From: Lacticaseibacillus parakribbianus
Lineage (GTDB): Bacteria; Bacillota; Bacilli; Lactobacillales; Lactobacillaceae
Reading direction: 5' to 3'
Assembly (NCBI RefSeq): GCF_025490915.1
Contig: NZ_JANQBA010000002.1
Coordinates: forward strand, 1 to 64,000
Length of the DNA stretch: 64,000 nucleotides
Every line of letters starts with the position of its first letter. Within the stretch, counting starts at the first letter, position 1. Both the position numbers and the translations under genes were made by a program. Below, in pieces: positions 20,777 through 29,063 of this stretch. The notes beneath the pieces were generated by a model. It did no database searches. It was not told the origin of the DNA and saw nothing but the letters and a program-made list of their open reading frames with translations.

Positions 20777-21086
20777 GGTTTTCCTTCATAATCTGGTTGT
20801 AGGCCGCAAGAACCGGCCCCTCGGGCTTGGCCCAGACGTCCCACTGCTTGACGTCGACCGGCGGGAACTGGTAGTGGGTGTTGACGTACTGCTCGTAAAC
20901 CCGCACCGAGGTGGAGTGGGGAATGTTCAGCTGCACGATTCGCACCTGCTGGATCAGCCCGTTCAAGGCGGCGCGTTCGGCACGGCCGTTCATCATGATG
21001 TTGCCCAACTCGGCGTACTTGGTGCCGTCGTTGAGCGTGATTTCCTGAATCAGATCGAAGGTTTCGAACTTCTGCTTGTCTGCCAT
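20766..21086 (-). CDS. Hypothetical protein leading the YibE/F operon
   Basis: A 106-residue soluble protein that I do not recognise. It has mixed composition (not low complexity), with QVRIVQLNIPHSTSVRVYEQYVN in the middle. The ATG at 21086 has GGAGGG about 4 bases upstream. Its end overlaps the first YibE/F gene by 11 bases, which marks it as part of the same transcription unit and hints at a shared process. Confidence 0.75.
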   Translation of the reverse strand: MADKQKFETFDLIQEITLNDGTKYAELGNIMMNGRAERAALNGLIQQVRIVQLNIPHSTSVRVYEQYVNTHYQFPPVDVKQWDVWAKPEGPVLAAYNQIMKENHVA

Positions 21087-21130
21087 TGTACCCTCCAGCG
21101 ATTGCGTTGACTTGGGCCGCTGCGGCATTT

Positions 21131-21140
21131 GTGGTATGGT
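21131..21140 (+). promoter_or_regulatory. Candidate extended -10 promoter of the glycerophosphodiesterase gene
   Basis: TATGGT at 21135-21140 is preceded by TG in the extended -10 position, 24 bases before the ATG. No good -35 is placed at the right distance. The intergenic space (77 bases) is shared with the divergent small-protein operon. Confidence 0.35.
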
Positions 21141-21163
21141 CGAGGCACCACCGAGGAGGACCT

Positions 21164-22468
21164 ATGCGAAACGCAATCTTGTTGTCATTAATTGGAATTT
21201 ATCTGTGCTGCACCGCCTTCACCGTGGTCGGCCACCGCGGCGATCCGACCAAGGCCCCCGAAGAGACGCTGCAAAGCGACGATCTGGCCCTGGCCAGCGG
21301 CGCCGACGCGGTGGAGCTTGACGTGCAGGAAAGCGCAGACGGGGTGCTGGTGGTGCAGCACGACCCGACGATCATGCGCATGACCGGGGCTGACCTGGCG
21401 ATTGCCACCACGCCTTTCGCCACGCTTCACGCCTATCATACCAAAAATGGCGAGCCCGTTCACAGCCTTGATGAAGTCTTAACCCATTACCAACACCGCC
21501 CGGGCCGCCTGTTGATTGAGACCAAGATTGAGCCGGGCATCCCCCACCCCCACCTGGAGGCCAAGATTGCCGCGGCGCTGGCTCGCACCCACATGACCGA
21601 CCGGGTGATGTTCCACTCCTTTTCCAAAAAAAGCCTGAAGCGCCTGCAAAAGCTGCTGCCGCAGGTGCCACGCCTCCTGATTGTCGGGTCGCTGCACCGC
21701 ATCACCTTCGCCGTCTTCAAGTACGCCTCGGGTATCGACGTCGCCGCCGACCTGGTGACCCCGGACATGGTCAAGTCGCTTCACGCGATGCACCAGCTGG
21801 TGTACGTCTGGGACGAGATGAACGAGACCACCGCCAAGTGGCGCTGGCTGGCCAACCTGAACCTCGACGGCGTGGTCACCAACTACCCGCAGGTCGCAAG
21901 CACCTACGCGAGACTGCGGCGCAAGGCCAGCCGGCGCAGCGTCGACGCGCGACTGATCAACACCACCACCGCGGCCTTGCCGATCTACGAGAACCCCTAC
22001 ACCCAGGCCGCCACGGGCCACACGCTGGCCAGCGGCCAGGGCTTTGCCACCAAGGCAGAGGTGCGCTCCAACGGGGTGTGGTACGCCCAGCTGAGCCAAA
22101 ACCGCTACGTGCCAACCGCGGGGCTGACCAAGGCGCCGGCCGCCGGCTGGGCCACCGCCTTGCTCAACCGCCGCGTGAGGGCTATGCCCCGCGGCCTGCG
22201 CCTCTGGCTACACAACGGTCCAAGCGTCGCCAGCGGTCGCAGCGGCTTTTTGTCCCGCAACGCAAGCGCCAAGATCTTGGCCGTGGTGCGACGCCACGGC
22301 CACACCTGGGTCCAGCTCACCGCCGGCTGGGTGCGGCTGCAGCGGCTGGGCATGGCCCAGGCGCTGGTGCCGCGACCGCTCAACTGCGGCGCCTTGCCCG
22401 AGGCCCCGCAGCGCCTGTGGTTTCACGGGCCGCTCCTGGATACGGCGCTGTGGTCAACCGCCCCGTGA
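21164..22468 (+). CDS. Secreted or anchored glycerophosphodiester phosphodiesterase with C-terminal repeat domains
   Basis: A 434-residue protein. A hydrophobic N-terminus (about 3-19) acts as signal or anchor. The GDPD domain (about 22-265) shows GHRGDPTKAPEET, ELDVQESADGVLVVQHDPT and IETKIEP, the catalytic and metal-binding set that hydrolyses glycerophosphodiesters. Residues of about 280-434 contain two or three repeats resembling SH3-like/GW wall-binding modules (GVWYAQLSQNRYV; HTWVQLTAGWVRL). This suggests action at the wall, perhaps on deacylated lipids or teichoic acid, which is an inference. GAGGAGG lies 7 bases before the ATG. Confidence 0.85.
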   Translation: MRNAILLSLIGIYLCCTAFTVVGHRGDPTKAPEETLQSDDLALASGADAVELDVQESADGVLVVQHDPTIMRMTGADLAIATTPFATLHAYHTKNGEPVHSLDEVLTHYQHRPGRLLIETKIEPGIPHPHLEAKIAAALARTHMTDRVMFHSFSKKSLKRLQKLLPQVPRLLIVGSLHRITFAVFKYASGIDVAADLVTPDMVKSLHAMHQLVYVWDEMNETTAKWRWLANLNLDGVVTNYPQVASTYARLRRKASRRSVDARLINTTTAALPIYENPYTQAATGHTLASGQGFATKAEVRSNGVWYAQLSQNRYVPTAGLTKAPAAGWATALLNRRVRAMPRGLRLWLHNGPSVASGRSGFLSRNASAKILAVVRRHGHTWVQLTAGWVRLQRLGMAQALVPRPLNCGALPEAPQRLWFHGPLLDTALWSTAP

Positions 22469-22476
22469 CGGCGGCA

Positions 22477-22505
22477 TTGTTCGCACCGCGAATACCGGGT
22501 ACAAT
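22477..22505 (+). promoter_or_regulatory. Promoter of pepV
   Basis: TTGTTC at 22477-22482, a 17-base spacer, and TACAAT at 22500-22505. Between it and the gene lies a tandem 11-base repeat (GCCGGCTATCA twice, about 22521-22542), which is a possible regulator site or chance duplication. Confidence 0.7.
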
Positions 22506-22560
22506 GGAAGTGGCGATAACGCCGGCTATCAGCCGGCTATCAATAGAAAGCAGGGATAAG

Positions 22561-23967
22561 ATGACGATCGATTGGCAAAAAGAAGCCGAGAACTACCGAG
22601 ACGACTTACTGCAAGACCTCACCACGCTGCTGCGCATCGACTCCGCACGAGACGTTGCCCACGGTACCCAAGACGAGCCGCTGGGCCCGGGCCCGGCCAA
22701 GGCGCTTCGCGCGATGCTGGCCTTGGCCGAGCGCGACGGGTTCAAGACCCTGAACGTCGACAACGTGGCCGGCCGCATCGAGTACGGCGATGGCGACGAG
22801 ATTTTCGGGCTGTTCGGCCACATGGACGTGGTGCCGGCCGGCCCCGGCTGGGACACCGACCCCTTCGAACCGGTGATCAAGGACGGCAAGCTCTTCGCCC
22901 GCGGCTCATCCGATGACAAGGGGCCAAGCATCGCGGCCTACTACGCACTGCGCTTGATTCGCGACCTCAAGCTGCCGGTCAACAAGAAGATCCACTTCAT
23001 CATCGGCACCGACGAGGAATCCGAGTGGGTCGGCCTCAACCGCTACCTGGAAAGCCAGCCGGCCCCGGATTTTGGCTTCTCACCGGACGCGGAGTTCCCG
23101 ATTATCAACGGTGAAAAGGGCATCGCGACCTTCAAGGTGACCTTCAAGCCGGTGGCCGCGCATTCCGCCGCCCTCACCCTGACCAGCTTCACCGCCGGCA
23201 TTCGCACCAACATGGTGCCCCAAACCGCCACGGCAACATTGACCGGTGACGTCCCGGCCGCACTGCGCGAGGCGCTGACCACCTTCGGCCCGGCCAACGG
23301 CGTGACCGTGGCCAGCCAAGACACCGCAAGCGGCCTGACCATCACGCTGACCGGCAAGGGCGCCCACGCCCAGGAGCCGCGCGGTGGCGTCAACGCCGCG
23401 ACCTACCTGGCGGTGCTGCTCGCGCCGTTTGGGTTTGATCCCGCCGGCAAGCAGTACCTCACGGCCATCGCGGACCTGATGCACGACGACTCCCGCGGCC
23501 ACAAACTGGGCATCGCCTACACCGACAAGCTGATGGGCGATCTGACGGCCAGCCCCGACCTCTTCAGCTTCGGCCAGGACGCGGAACAGTCCGTCATGAT
23601 CAACGTGCGTTACCCGCAAGGCACCGACGCCGAGGCGATTCGCGACCGGATCGAAACCACCATCGGCCCAGACCGAGTCGACGTGGCCATCGACGGCCAC
23701 GCCCAGGGGCCGCACTACGTCTCAGGCGACGACCCGCTGGTGCAAACGCTGCTTGACACCTTCCACGACCACACCGGCCTGCCGGCTCACGAGCAGGTGA
23801 TCGGCGGTGGCACGTACGGCCGCATCATCACACGCGGCGTCGCGTTCGGCGCCCAGATGCCCGACCAAGAAAACGTGATGCACCAGGCCAACGAGTACAT
23901 GCCGGTGGCCGACATCATCCGCGCCGTCGCCATCTACGCCGACGCGATCGCGCGGTTGGTCAAGTAA
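22561..23967 (+). CDS. pepV: Dipeptidase PepV (M20 family)
   Basis: A 468-residue zinc dipeptidase that cleaves a broad range of dipeptides, a core step of casein peptide use in lactobacilli. Metal and catalytic motifs are GHMDVVPAG, RGSSDDKGP and GTDEESEW; the lid domain follows, and GGGTYGRIITRGVAFG is near the C-terminus. The start begins MTIDWQKEAE, as in known PepV. The ribosome site is weak (AAGCAGGG). It has its own promoter and a terminator downstream. Confidence 0.96.
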   Translation: MTIDWQKEAENYRDDLLQDLTTLLRIDSARDVAHGTQDEPLGPGPAKALRAMLALAERDGFKTLNVDNVAGRIEYGDGDEIFGLFGHMDVVPAGPGWDTDPFEPVIKDGKLFARGSSDDKGPSIAAYYALRLIRDLKLPVNKKIHFIIGTDEESEWVGLNRYLESQPAPDFGFSPDAEFPIINGEKGIATFKVTFKPVAAHSAALTLTSFTAGIRTNMVPQTATATLTGDVPAALREALTTFGPANGVTVASQDTASGLTITLTGKGAHAQEPRGGVNAATYLAVLLAPFGFDPAGKQYLTAIADLMHDDSRGHKLGIAYTDKLMGDLTASPDLFSFGQDAEQSVMINVRYPQGTDAEAIRDRIETTIGPDRVDVAIDGHAQGPHYVSGDDPLVQTLLDTFHDHTGLPAHEQVIGGGTYGRIITRGVAFGAQMPDQENVMHQANEYMPVADIIRAVAIYADAIARLVK

Positions 23968-23991
23968 CCGCACCACAGTTCACGGTTTCGA

Positions 23992-24020
23992 GGACCCGGG
24001 CCAAGCGCCTGGGTCTTTTG
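23992..24020 (+). terminator. Terminator after pepV
   Basis: GGACCCGG pairs with CCTGGGTC, followed by TTTTG, just before the birA ribosome site. Confidence 0.65.
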
Positions 24021-24036
24021 ACCTGTAAGGAGGACC

Positions 24037-24792
24037 ATGCTTGACGTCGCACTGATTCAAGACCGCACCAGCGGCTGGCCGGGGCTGACCATTCAGGCCG
24101 CGGCCACGCGCGATTCCACGCAACTGGCGGCCACGCGCGAGCTGGCGACCACGGCGCTACCCTTCGTCGTGCTGGCGGAGGCCCAAACCGCCGGGATCGG
24201 CCGCACGGGCCACACCTTCAGCTCGCCGGCCGCAGCCGGGCTGTACCTCAGTCTGGCCTTCGCCCCGCCGGCCGCCCTGCCGCTGGCGCTGGTCACCCCG
24301 GCGGCCGGGGTCGCCCTGCAAGAGGCGATTGCGGCGGAGCTGGACGTGACCACGCAGATCAAGTGGGTCAACGACCTGCTTTGGCACGAGCGCAAGGTGG
24401 CCGGCATCCTGGCCACCGCGGTGCCGTCTCCCACCGGCGGCGCCTTGCGCGTCATCTTGGGCGTCGGCGTCAACCTGCGGCCCCGGCCGGCGGTGCCACT
24501 GGCCGCGATGGCGCTTCCCATCGGGTGGCTGCAAGACGCCAAGGCACCGGATTGCCGCGCCAGCTTGGCCGCCGCCTTCCTCAGCCGCCTGGCGGCCCGG
24601 CTGGCGGCGCCGGCCGGCATCATGCCGGCCTACCGGCAACACGCCGCCTGGCTGGGGGCAACCGTCACGCTGACCGGTGCCGGACCGGTGCAGACCGGCA
24701 CCATCGCCGGCTTCGCCAACGACGGCAGCCTGCAGCTGGCCACGACAAAGGGGCTGGTGACCGCGGCCACCGGCTCAATTCGCCGGCGGTGA
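24037..24792 (+). CDS. birA: Biotin--[acetyl-CoA-carboxylase] ligase
   Basis: A 251-residue biotin protein ligase of the short type, without the N-terminal DNA-binding domain, so it should not act as a repressor. The biotin-adenylate loop appears as AGIGRTGHTF (GRGRxGR-like, with substitutions) and the catalytic Lys region as IKWVNDLLWHERKVAGIL. A C-terminal SH3-like domain ends the protein. AAGGAGG lies just before the ATG. It attaches biotin to carboxylases such as acetyl-CoA carboxylase. Confidence 0.9.
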   Translation: MLDVALIQDRTSGWPGLTIQAAATRDSTQLAATRELATTALPFVVLAEAQTAGIGRTGHTFSSPAAAGLYLSLAFAPPAALPLALVTPAAGVALQEAIAAELDVTTQIKWVNDLLWHERKVAGILATAVPSPTGGALRVILGVGVNLRPRPAVPLAAMALPIGWLQDAKAPDCRASLAAAFLSRLAARLAAPAGIMPAYRQHAAWLGATVTLTGAGPVQTGTIAGFANDGSLQLATTKGLVTAATGSIRRR

Positions 24793-24941
24793 CGCCGGAC
24801 CCGCGACGTAGGCAAAACCCGACCCAGACGTGACCGCGCCGGCTCACGGCCGCGGTGGCCGATCAACGGGCGGCCACCGCAACGCGGTGACCACCAGGAT
24901 GGGCTCACGTCGCCACCGTCACTCCCCCACCCGCCGCTGCC

Positions 24942-25004
24942 AAAAAGCCTCGCCTTGTCGCGACCAACCATCTCGGTTGACCGGCGCTTCAGGCGAGGCT
25001 TTTT
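24942..25004. terminator. Bidirectional terminator between birA and the HAD gene
   Basis: AAAAAGCCTCGCCT pairs with its complement 36 bases later, and the A/T tracts serve both converging genes. The loop can form a small inner hairpin. Confidence 0.85.
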
Positions 25005-25689
25005 ACTTGGTGCGGTGGACCACCGCCGGCAGGTCGGCCAAGCGGTTCAGGGTATACACCGGGCGAATGGCGGAGCGGTTGGGAACGAAGTGCGGGTTGA
25101 ACCACACCGAGTCCAGATGCGCGTTTTGGCCCCCTTGTATGTCCGAGGTCAGCGAATCGCCGATGATCAGCGTGGTCGCCGGGTCGAAGGCAGGAATCTT
25201 GGCCGCGACGTAATCAAAAAAGGTTGTGGTCGGCTTGGGAGCCCCGATCGCATCGGAGACGAACAGCGCGGCGAAGCGGTCGCGGATGCCGGCCTTGGTC
25301 AGCCGGGCCTGCTGCACCGGCGCGATGCCGTTGGACACGATGTAGCAACGGGCGGTCTTCAGCTGGTCCAAAACCGCCTCAACCCCCGGCAACAAAATCG
25401 CCTGCTGGTCCAAAAGCGCGTGGTAGGTGTGCTCGGCCTCGATGCCGTCGAGCGCCAGGCCGTGCTTTTCAAACAGCGCGGTGAAGCGGGTGGTGAAGAT
25501 CTGCTCGCGGGGAATCTGGCCGGCCTCGTACTGCCGCCAAAGGCTCGCGTTCAGCTTCAGGTAATCGGCCTCAAGCGCCGCCGTGTCGGTCAGCTTGTAG
25601 CTAGCGAAGGTCTGGCGCAGGCTCGCCAGCTCGCCGGCCTTGAAGTCCAGCAGTGTGTCGTCAACATCGAATAGTAGCGTTTGGTACAT
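25003..25689 (-). CDS. HAD-family nucleotidase, YjjG/YfnB type
   Basis: A 228-residue haloacid-dehalogenase phosphatase. Motif I DVDDTLLDF is at residues 8-16, motif II is in YIVSNGI, motif III is in GAPKPTTTFFD and motif IV in IIGDSLTSDIQGG. The pattern matches the YjjG/YfnB group that removes phosphate from (non-canonical) pyrimidine nucleoside monophosphates. GGAGG lies 5 bases upstream of the ATG at 25689. Substrate by family only. Confidence 0.88.
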   Translation of the reverse strand: MYQTLLFDVDDTLLDFKAGELASLRQTFASYKLTDTAALEADYLKLNASLWRQYEAGQIPREQIFTTRFTALFEKHGLALDGIEAEHTYHALLDQQAILLPGVEAVLDQLKTARCYIVSNGIAPVQQARLTKAGIRDRFAALFVSDAIGAPKPTTTFFDYVAAKIPAFDPATTLIIGDSLTSDIQGGQNAHLDSVWFNPHFVPNRSAIRPVYTLNRLADLPAVVHRTK

Positions 25690-25775
25690 GGGAGCCTCCA
25701 TTGCGTCTTTTCAGACCAGCGTAGCACAAACGCGGCGGCTTCGCACATCCGCAAGCAGGCCACCGGGTTTTGGGT

Positions 25776-25781
25776 TATAAT
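25776..25781 (+). promoter_or_regulatory. -10 element of the PBP gene
   Basis: A perfect TATAAT at 25776-25781 lies about 40 bases before the TTG start. No clear -35 hexamer is seen. The position argues against the upstream TTG at 25790 as start. Confidence 0.45.
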
Positions 25782-25819
25782 AACTGATATTGTGCGACCA
25801 ACACGAAGGTGGGAACGAC

Positions 25820-28480
25820 TTGAAAACCGGATTCAAACATCAATGGGCACATTTTCGCGGCGACGCGGCGCCCAAACCCAAGAAGGCGCGGCCCGAGCCG
25901 CTGCCGAAGTTATCGAAAACAACCTGGCCCCTGTACGTGGACGTGACCCTGCAAACCCTGCGTTCGCTTCTTTACTACGCGATCGGCACCCTGATTGTCT
26001 TGGGGGCGCTGGGCGTCGGCGTCCTCGGCGGCTACTTCGCCGAGATCATCAACGAAACCAAGGTCCCGTCCAAGGCGGTGATGACCCGCACCCTGGACAA
26101 CGTGGACAAGGCGACGTCCCTGTACTTCGCCCACAATGTCTCATTCGGCCACATGAAAAACGACCTGTTGCGCGAAACCGTCGACCTCGATGGCATCTCG
26201 CCTTGGCTCCAAAAGGCGCTGGTCGCCACCGAGGATGAGGACTTCTACGACAACCCCGGCGTCGTGCCCAAGGCGCTGGTTCGCGCGGTGTTCTCCGATC
26301 TGACCGGCCTGGGTAGCCAAACCGGCGGGTCGACTTTGACCCAGCAGGTCGTCAAGCTGCAGTTTCTGAGCTCGGAGACCACGTTCAAGCGCAAGGCCGT
26401 CGAAATCATGTACGCCCTGCGGCTGAACCACTACTACCCCAAGCAAAAAATCCTGGAGACGTACCTGAACATCGTCACCCTGGGCCGCAACAACAAGGGC
26501 CAAAACATCGCCGGGGTGCAGACGGCGGCCAAGGGGCTGTTCGGCAAGGGCGCCAAGGACCTCAACCTCGCCCAGGCCGCCTACATCGCCGGCCTGCCAC
26601 AAAGCCCGTCGGTTTACACGCCCTACACCATCACCGGCGCCTTGAAGCCCAAGGCCGAGCTTGACATCGGCCTCAACCGCCAAAAAACCGTGCTGTTTCG
26701 CATGTACCGCGCCGGCACGATCACCAGCAAGCAGTACCAGGAGGCCAAGGCCTACGATCTGAAGGCCGACTTCCTGCCCCGCGCCGAGGCCACCAGCGCC
26801 TCGCAGAAGTACAGCTACGTCTACGAAATGGTGACCAGCGAGGCCACCACGGTGTTGGCCCAGCAGCTGGCCAAAAAGGATGGGCACACCGCCGCCGAAC
26901 TGAAGCAAAACACGGCGCTGGCCAACCAGTACCAAACCGACGCCAAATCGCTTTTGGCCACCAAGGGCTACGCGATTCACTCGACTATCAACAAGGCGGC
27001 CTACGACGGGATGCAAACCGTCGTCGCCGAGAACAAGGGGGCGCTGGGGCAGACCTACACCACCACCAGCACCGACTCGATCACCGGCAAGACCACCGTC
27101 TCCTCGGAACCGGTTCAAACCGGCGCCGTCCTGATGAACAACAGCACCGGCGCGATCGTCAGCTTCGTCGGCGGTACGTCCGGTCAGGTCAACCACATCA
27201 ACACCAAGCGCTCGCCCGGCAGCTCGATCAAACCGACGCTGGTGTACGGCCCGGCGATCGAAAACAAGATCATCGGCTCCGGCACCATGCTGGCCGATTT
27301 CCCGCATGATTTTGGCGGCTACTCCGTCACCGACTACGGCGGCGTGGTCCAAAACAAGTTCGTCAGCGCCACCACCGCACTGAAGTTTTCCTATAATATT
27401 CCCACCGTGCAGCTCTACTCAAGGCTGCGCCAAAGCGTCGACGTGAAGTCCTACATGGTCAAGAACGGCATCGACACGCTGACCAAAAACGACTACAGCC
27501 AGCTGGGCCTGGCCTTGGGCGGGACCGACTACGGCGTGACCGTGCGGCAGGCCGCCGGCGCCTTTGCCACCTTCGAGCGCGGCGGCACCCACGTCACCCC
27601 GTACGTGATCGACAAAATCGTCGACCCGCTGGGCAACGTCGTCTACCAGCACAAGACCAAGCCCAACCGCGTCTTCTCCCCGGCCACCAGCTACATCATG
27701 CAGCAGATGCTCCACGAGGTCGTGGCCTCCGGGACCGCGTCGACCGTGCCTTACCTGGTCAACTTCGACACGTCCAACCTGATTGGGAAAACCGGGACCT
27801 CCAACGACTACAAGGACGTCTGGTTCCTGGCCTCGACGCCGGGCATGACCATGGCCAGCTGGATGGGCTACGACAACAACGCCGGCGCCAACCACACGCT
27901 GAGCTCCGAGGGCTCCGTTGTCAACCAGCGCCTTTGGGCCAAGCTGGTCAACGCCGCCTACCGGGTGATGCCGGACCGCTTCGACCTCACCCGCCAGATG
28001 CAGCGGCCAAGCGGCGTCAAGTCGGTCGCCGTCAACGCCGAGACCGGGCAAAAGGCCGGCAGCGTCCTGTACAACGGCAGCACGTATAACGTCGGCGGCG
28101 AGACGCTGACCAGCCTGTACAACAACTGGACGCCGACCACCACCCAGGCGAAGTTCGCCATCGGCGGCACCGACAGCAACTACGCCCTGTTTTGGGAGCA
28201 CTTCATCGGCATGAGCAACGGCTACGGCGTCAAGTCAGACGGCAAGGACGAGCCCAAGACCGCGGCCGAAATGCGCCAGGCGCAAAGCAGCACCACAAGC
28301 AGCGCCGACAACACCGGCGACGCGACGGCCGGCAACGACACCAGCGGCGACGAGACGACCACGGACGCGGCGACCGCCGACGCTGAAACCGCGACGCAGG
28401 CGGAACAGGCGAGCGGTGACACCGGTGCGGCGACCGAGAGCGGTGGCGCCGGCACTGAGTCCGCGCAATCCGAACAGTGA
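25820..28480 (+). CDS. Class A penicillin-binding protein (glycosyltransferase/transpeptidase)
   Basis: An 886-residue bifunctional peptidoglycan synthase. A basic N-terminus and a membrane helix (about 50-72) lead into the GT51 domain (ATEDEDFYDNPGVV; GGSTLTQQVVKL) and a transpeptidase domain with SSIK near residue 466, SYN after it and KTGTS near 655. An Ala/Thr/Asp-rich tail of about 75 residues follows. The TTG start at 25820 has AAGGTGGG at good spacing; the earlier TTG at 25790 lies too close to the -10 element. It resembles the lactobacillus Pbp2A/1A group; I do not assign a letter. Confidence 0.92.
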   Translation: MKTGFKHQWAHFRGDAAPKPKKARPEPLPKLSKTTWPLYVDVTLQTLRSLLYYAIGTLIVLGALGVGVLGGYFAEIINETKVPSKAVMTRTLDNVDKATSLYFAHNVSFGHMKNDLLRETVDLDGISPWLQKALVATEDEDFYDNPGVVPKALVRAVFSDLTGLGSQTGGSTLTQQVVKLQFLSSETTFKRKAVEIMYALRLNHYYPKQKILETYLNIVTLGRNNKGQNIAGVQTAAKGLFGKGAKDLNLAQAAYIAGLPQSPSVYTPYTITGALKPKAELDIGLNRQKTVLFRMYRAGTITSKQYQEAKAYDLKADFLPRAEATSASQKYSYVYEMVTSEATTVLAQQLAKKDGHTAAELKQNTALANQYQTDAKSLLATKGYAIHSTINKAAYDGMQTVVAENKGALGQTYTTTSTDSITGKTTVSSEPVQTGAVLMNNSTGAIVSFVGGTSGQVNHINTKRSPGSSIKPTLVYGPAIENKIIGSGTMLADFPHDFGGYSVTDYGGVVQNKFVSATTALKFSYNIPTVQLYSRLRQSVDVKSYMVKNGIDTLTKNDYSQLGLALGGTDYGVTVRQAAGAFATFERGGTHVTPYVIDKIVDPLGNVVYQHKTKPNRVFSPATSYIMQQMLHEVVASGTASTVPYLVNFDTSNLIGKTGTSNDYKDVWFLASTPGMTMASWMGYDNNAGANHTLSSEGSVVNQRLWAKLVNAAYRVMPDRFDLTRQMQRPSGVKSVAVNAETGQKAGSVLYNGSTYNVGGETLTSLYNNWTPTTTQAKFAIGGTDSNYALFWEHFIGMSNGYGVKSDGKDEPKTAAEMRQAQSSTTSSADNTGDATAGNDTSGDETTTDAATADAETATQAEQASGDTGAATESGGAGTESAQSEQ

Positions 28481-28489
28481 TGAACACTC

Positions 28490-28530
28490 AAACGCCCCTG
28501 ACCAGCGACTGGCTGATCAGGGGCGTTTTG
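28490..28530 (+). terminator. Terminator of the PBP gene
   Basis: AAACGCCCCTGA pairs with ATCAGGGGCGTTT and a T run ends the structure. It separates the PBP gene from the ncRNA promoter 30 bases downstream. Confidence 0.88.
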
Positions 28531-28558
28531 GCGCCGTGCCACCGCGTGAGCGTCAAAG

Positions 28559-28587
28559 TTGACGGCCAAAATGGCAAGGTTTACACT
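28559..28587 (+). promoter_or_regulatory. Promoter of ncRNA copy 1
   Basis: TTGACG at 28559-28564, a 17-base spacer, and TACACT at 28582-28587. The -35 element, spacer length and flanks (AAGTTGACGGC; TCAGATGATT after the -10) are shared with the second copy at 56262-56290. The promoter is therefore conserved along with the transcript. Confidence 0.8.
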
Positions 28588-28593
28588 AACTTC

Positions 28594-29008
28594 AGATGAT
28601 TATCTTAGGACGGGGCGGCGGCTTTGATCACAGCCGCAGCACGGCCACCGTCTATGGGGAACGGTCCGGGACATAAGCATTCCCAGTACCCCACTCATGC
28701 CATGCCGAACCAGGCAACAACGCCGACGTTTTCGCGCAACGGTCCCCTCCGATTGGGACCGACCACCAGGGTGTGGACCACCACCCACCGGCCGCGTTTT
28801 GTCCCGCCTACTCGCACTGCGAGGTAGCTGCGGCGGGGCATTGACCGGTGGCTTGTACCACTTGTTTCAAGCGGCATCGCGACTGGCACCAGAACTGGCT
28901 TGCGACCGCCGCGTCACCGCATCAACCAGCAAGAACACCGAGGCCGCCGCGTGTTCCCCCCGCGGTGGCTTCGGCGCGTCCGGCGCAGCCTGTGCCGGAC
29001 TTTTTTGC
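28594..29008 (+). ncRNA. Unidentified structured RNA of about 410 nt, copy 1
   Basis: A free-standing unit between the PBP gene and clpL with its own promoter and an intrinsic terminator (GTCCGGC 28978-28984 pairing with GCCGGAC 28994-29000, then six T). It holds no credible ORF. Nucleotides 28663-28782 match copy 2 (56187-56067, opposite strand) with only about three differences. A second conserved block lies near the 3' end (ACCGAGGCCGCCGCGTG; GGTGGCTTCGGCGCG). Conserved hairpins include GGTCCC/GGGACC and one whose arms CTACTCG and CGAGGTAG stay fixed while the loop differs. It lacks the tmRNA, RNase P and SRP RNA signatures that I know. Function unknown. Confidence 0.75.
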
Positions 29009-29023
29009 GGCGGCGGACGCAAA

Positions 29024-29051
29024 CAGGGCCCTTGCTTGCGCAAGGGCCCTG
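29024..29051 (-). terminator. Terminator of clpL
   Basis: CAGGGCCCTTG pairs with CAAGGGCCCTG just after the clpL stop, followed by TTTG on the minus strand. It lies 20 bases from the ncRNA terminator of the converging unit. Confidence 0.75.
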
Positions 29052-29063
29052 CTGGTCTCACGG

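Noticed and set aside
21838-22560. N-terminal extension of PepV by about 240 residues through the end of the glycerophosphodiesterase gene
   Set aside because: The extension is Arg/Gln-rich, overlaps a clear gene in another frame, and lies before the pepV promoter; the known family start is at 22561.
28559-29008. tmRNA, RNase P RNA, 6S RNA or SRP RNA identity for the repeated RNA
   Set aside because: The motifs I know for these (for example the tmRNA tRNA-like end and the RNase P GAGGAAAGUCC segment) are absent, and housekeeping RNAs are not expected in two diverged copies.
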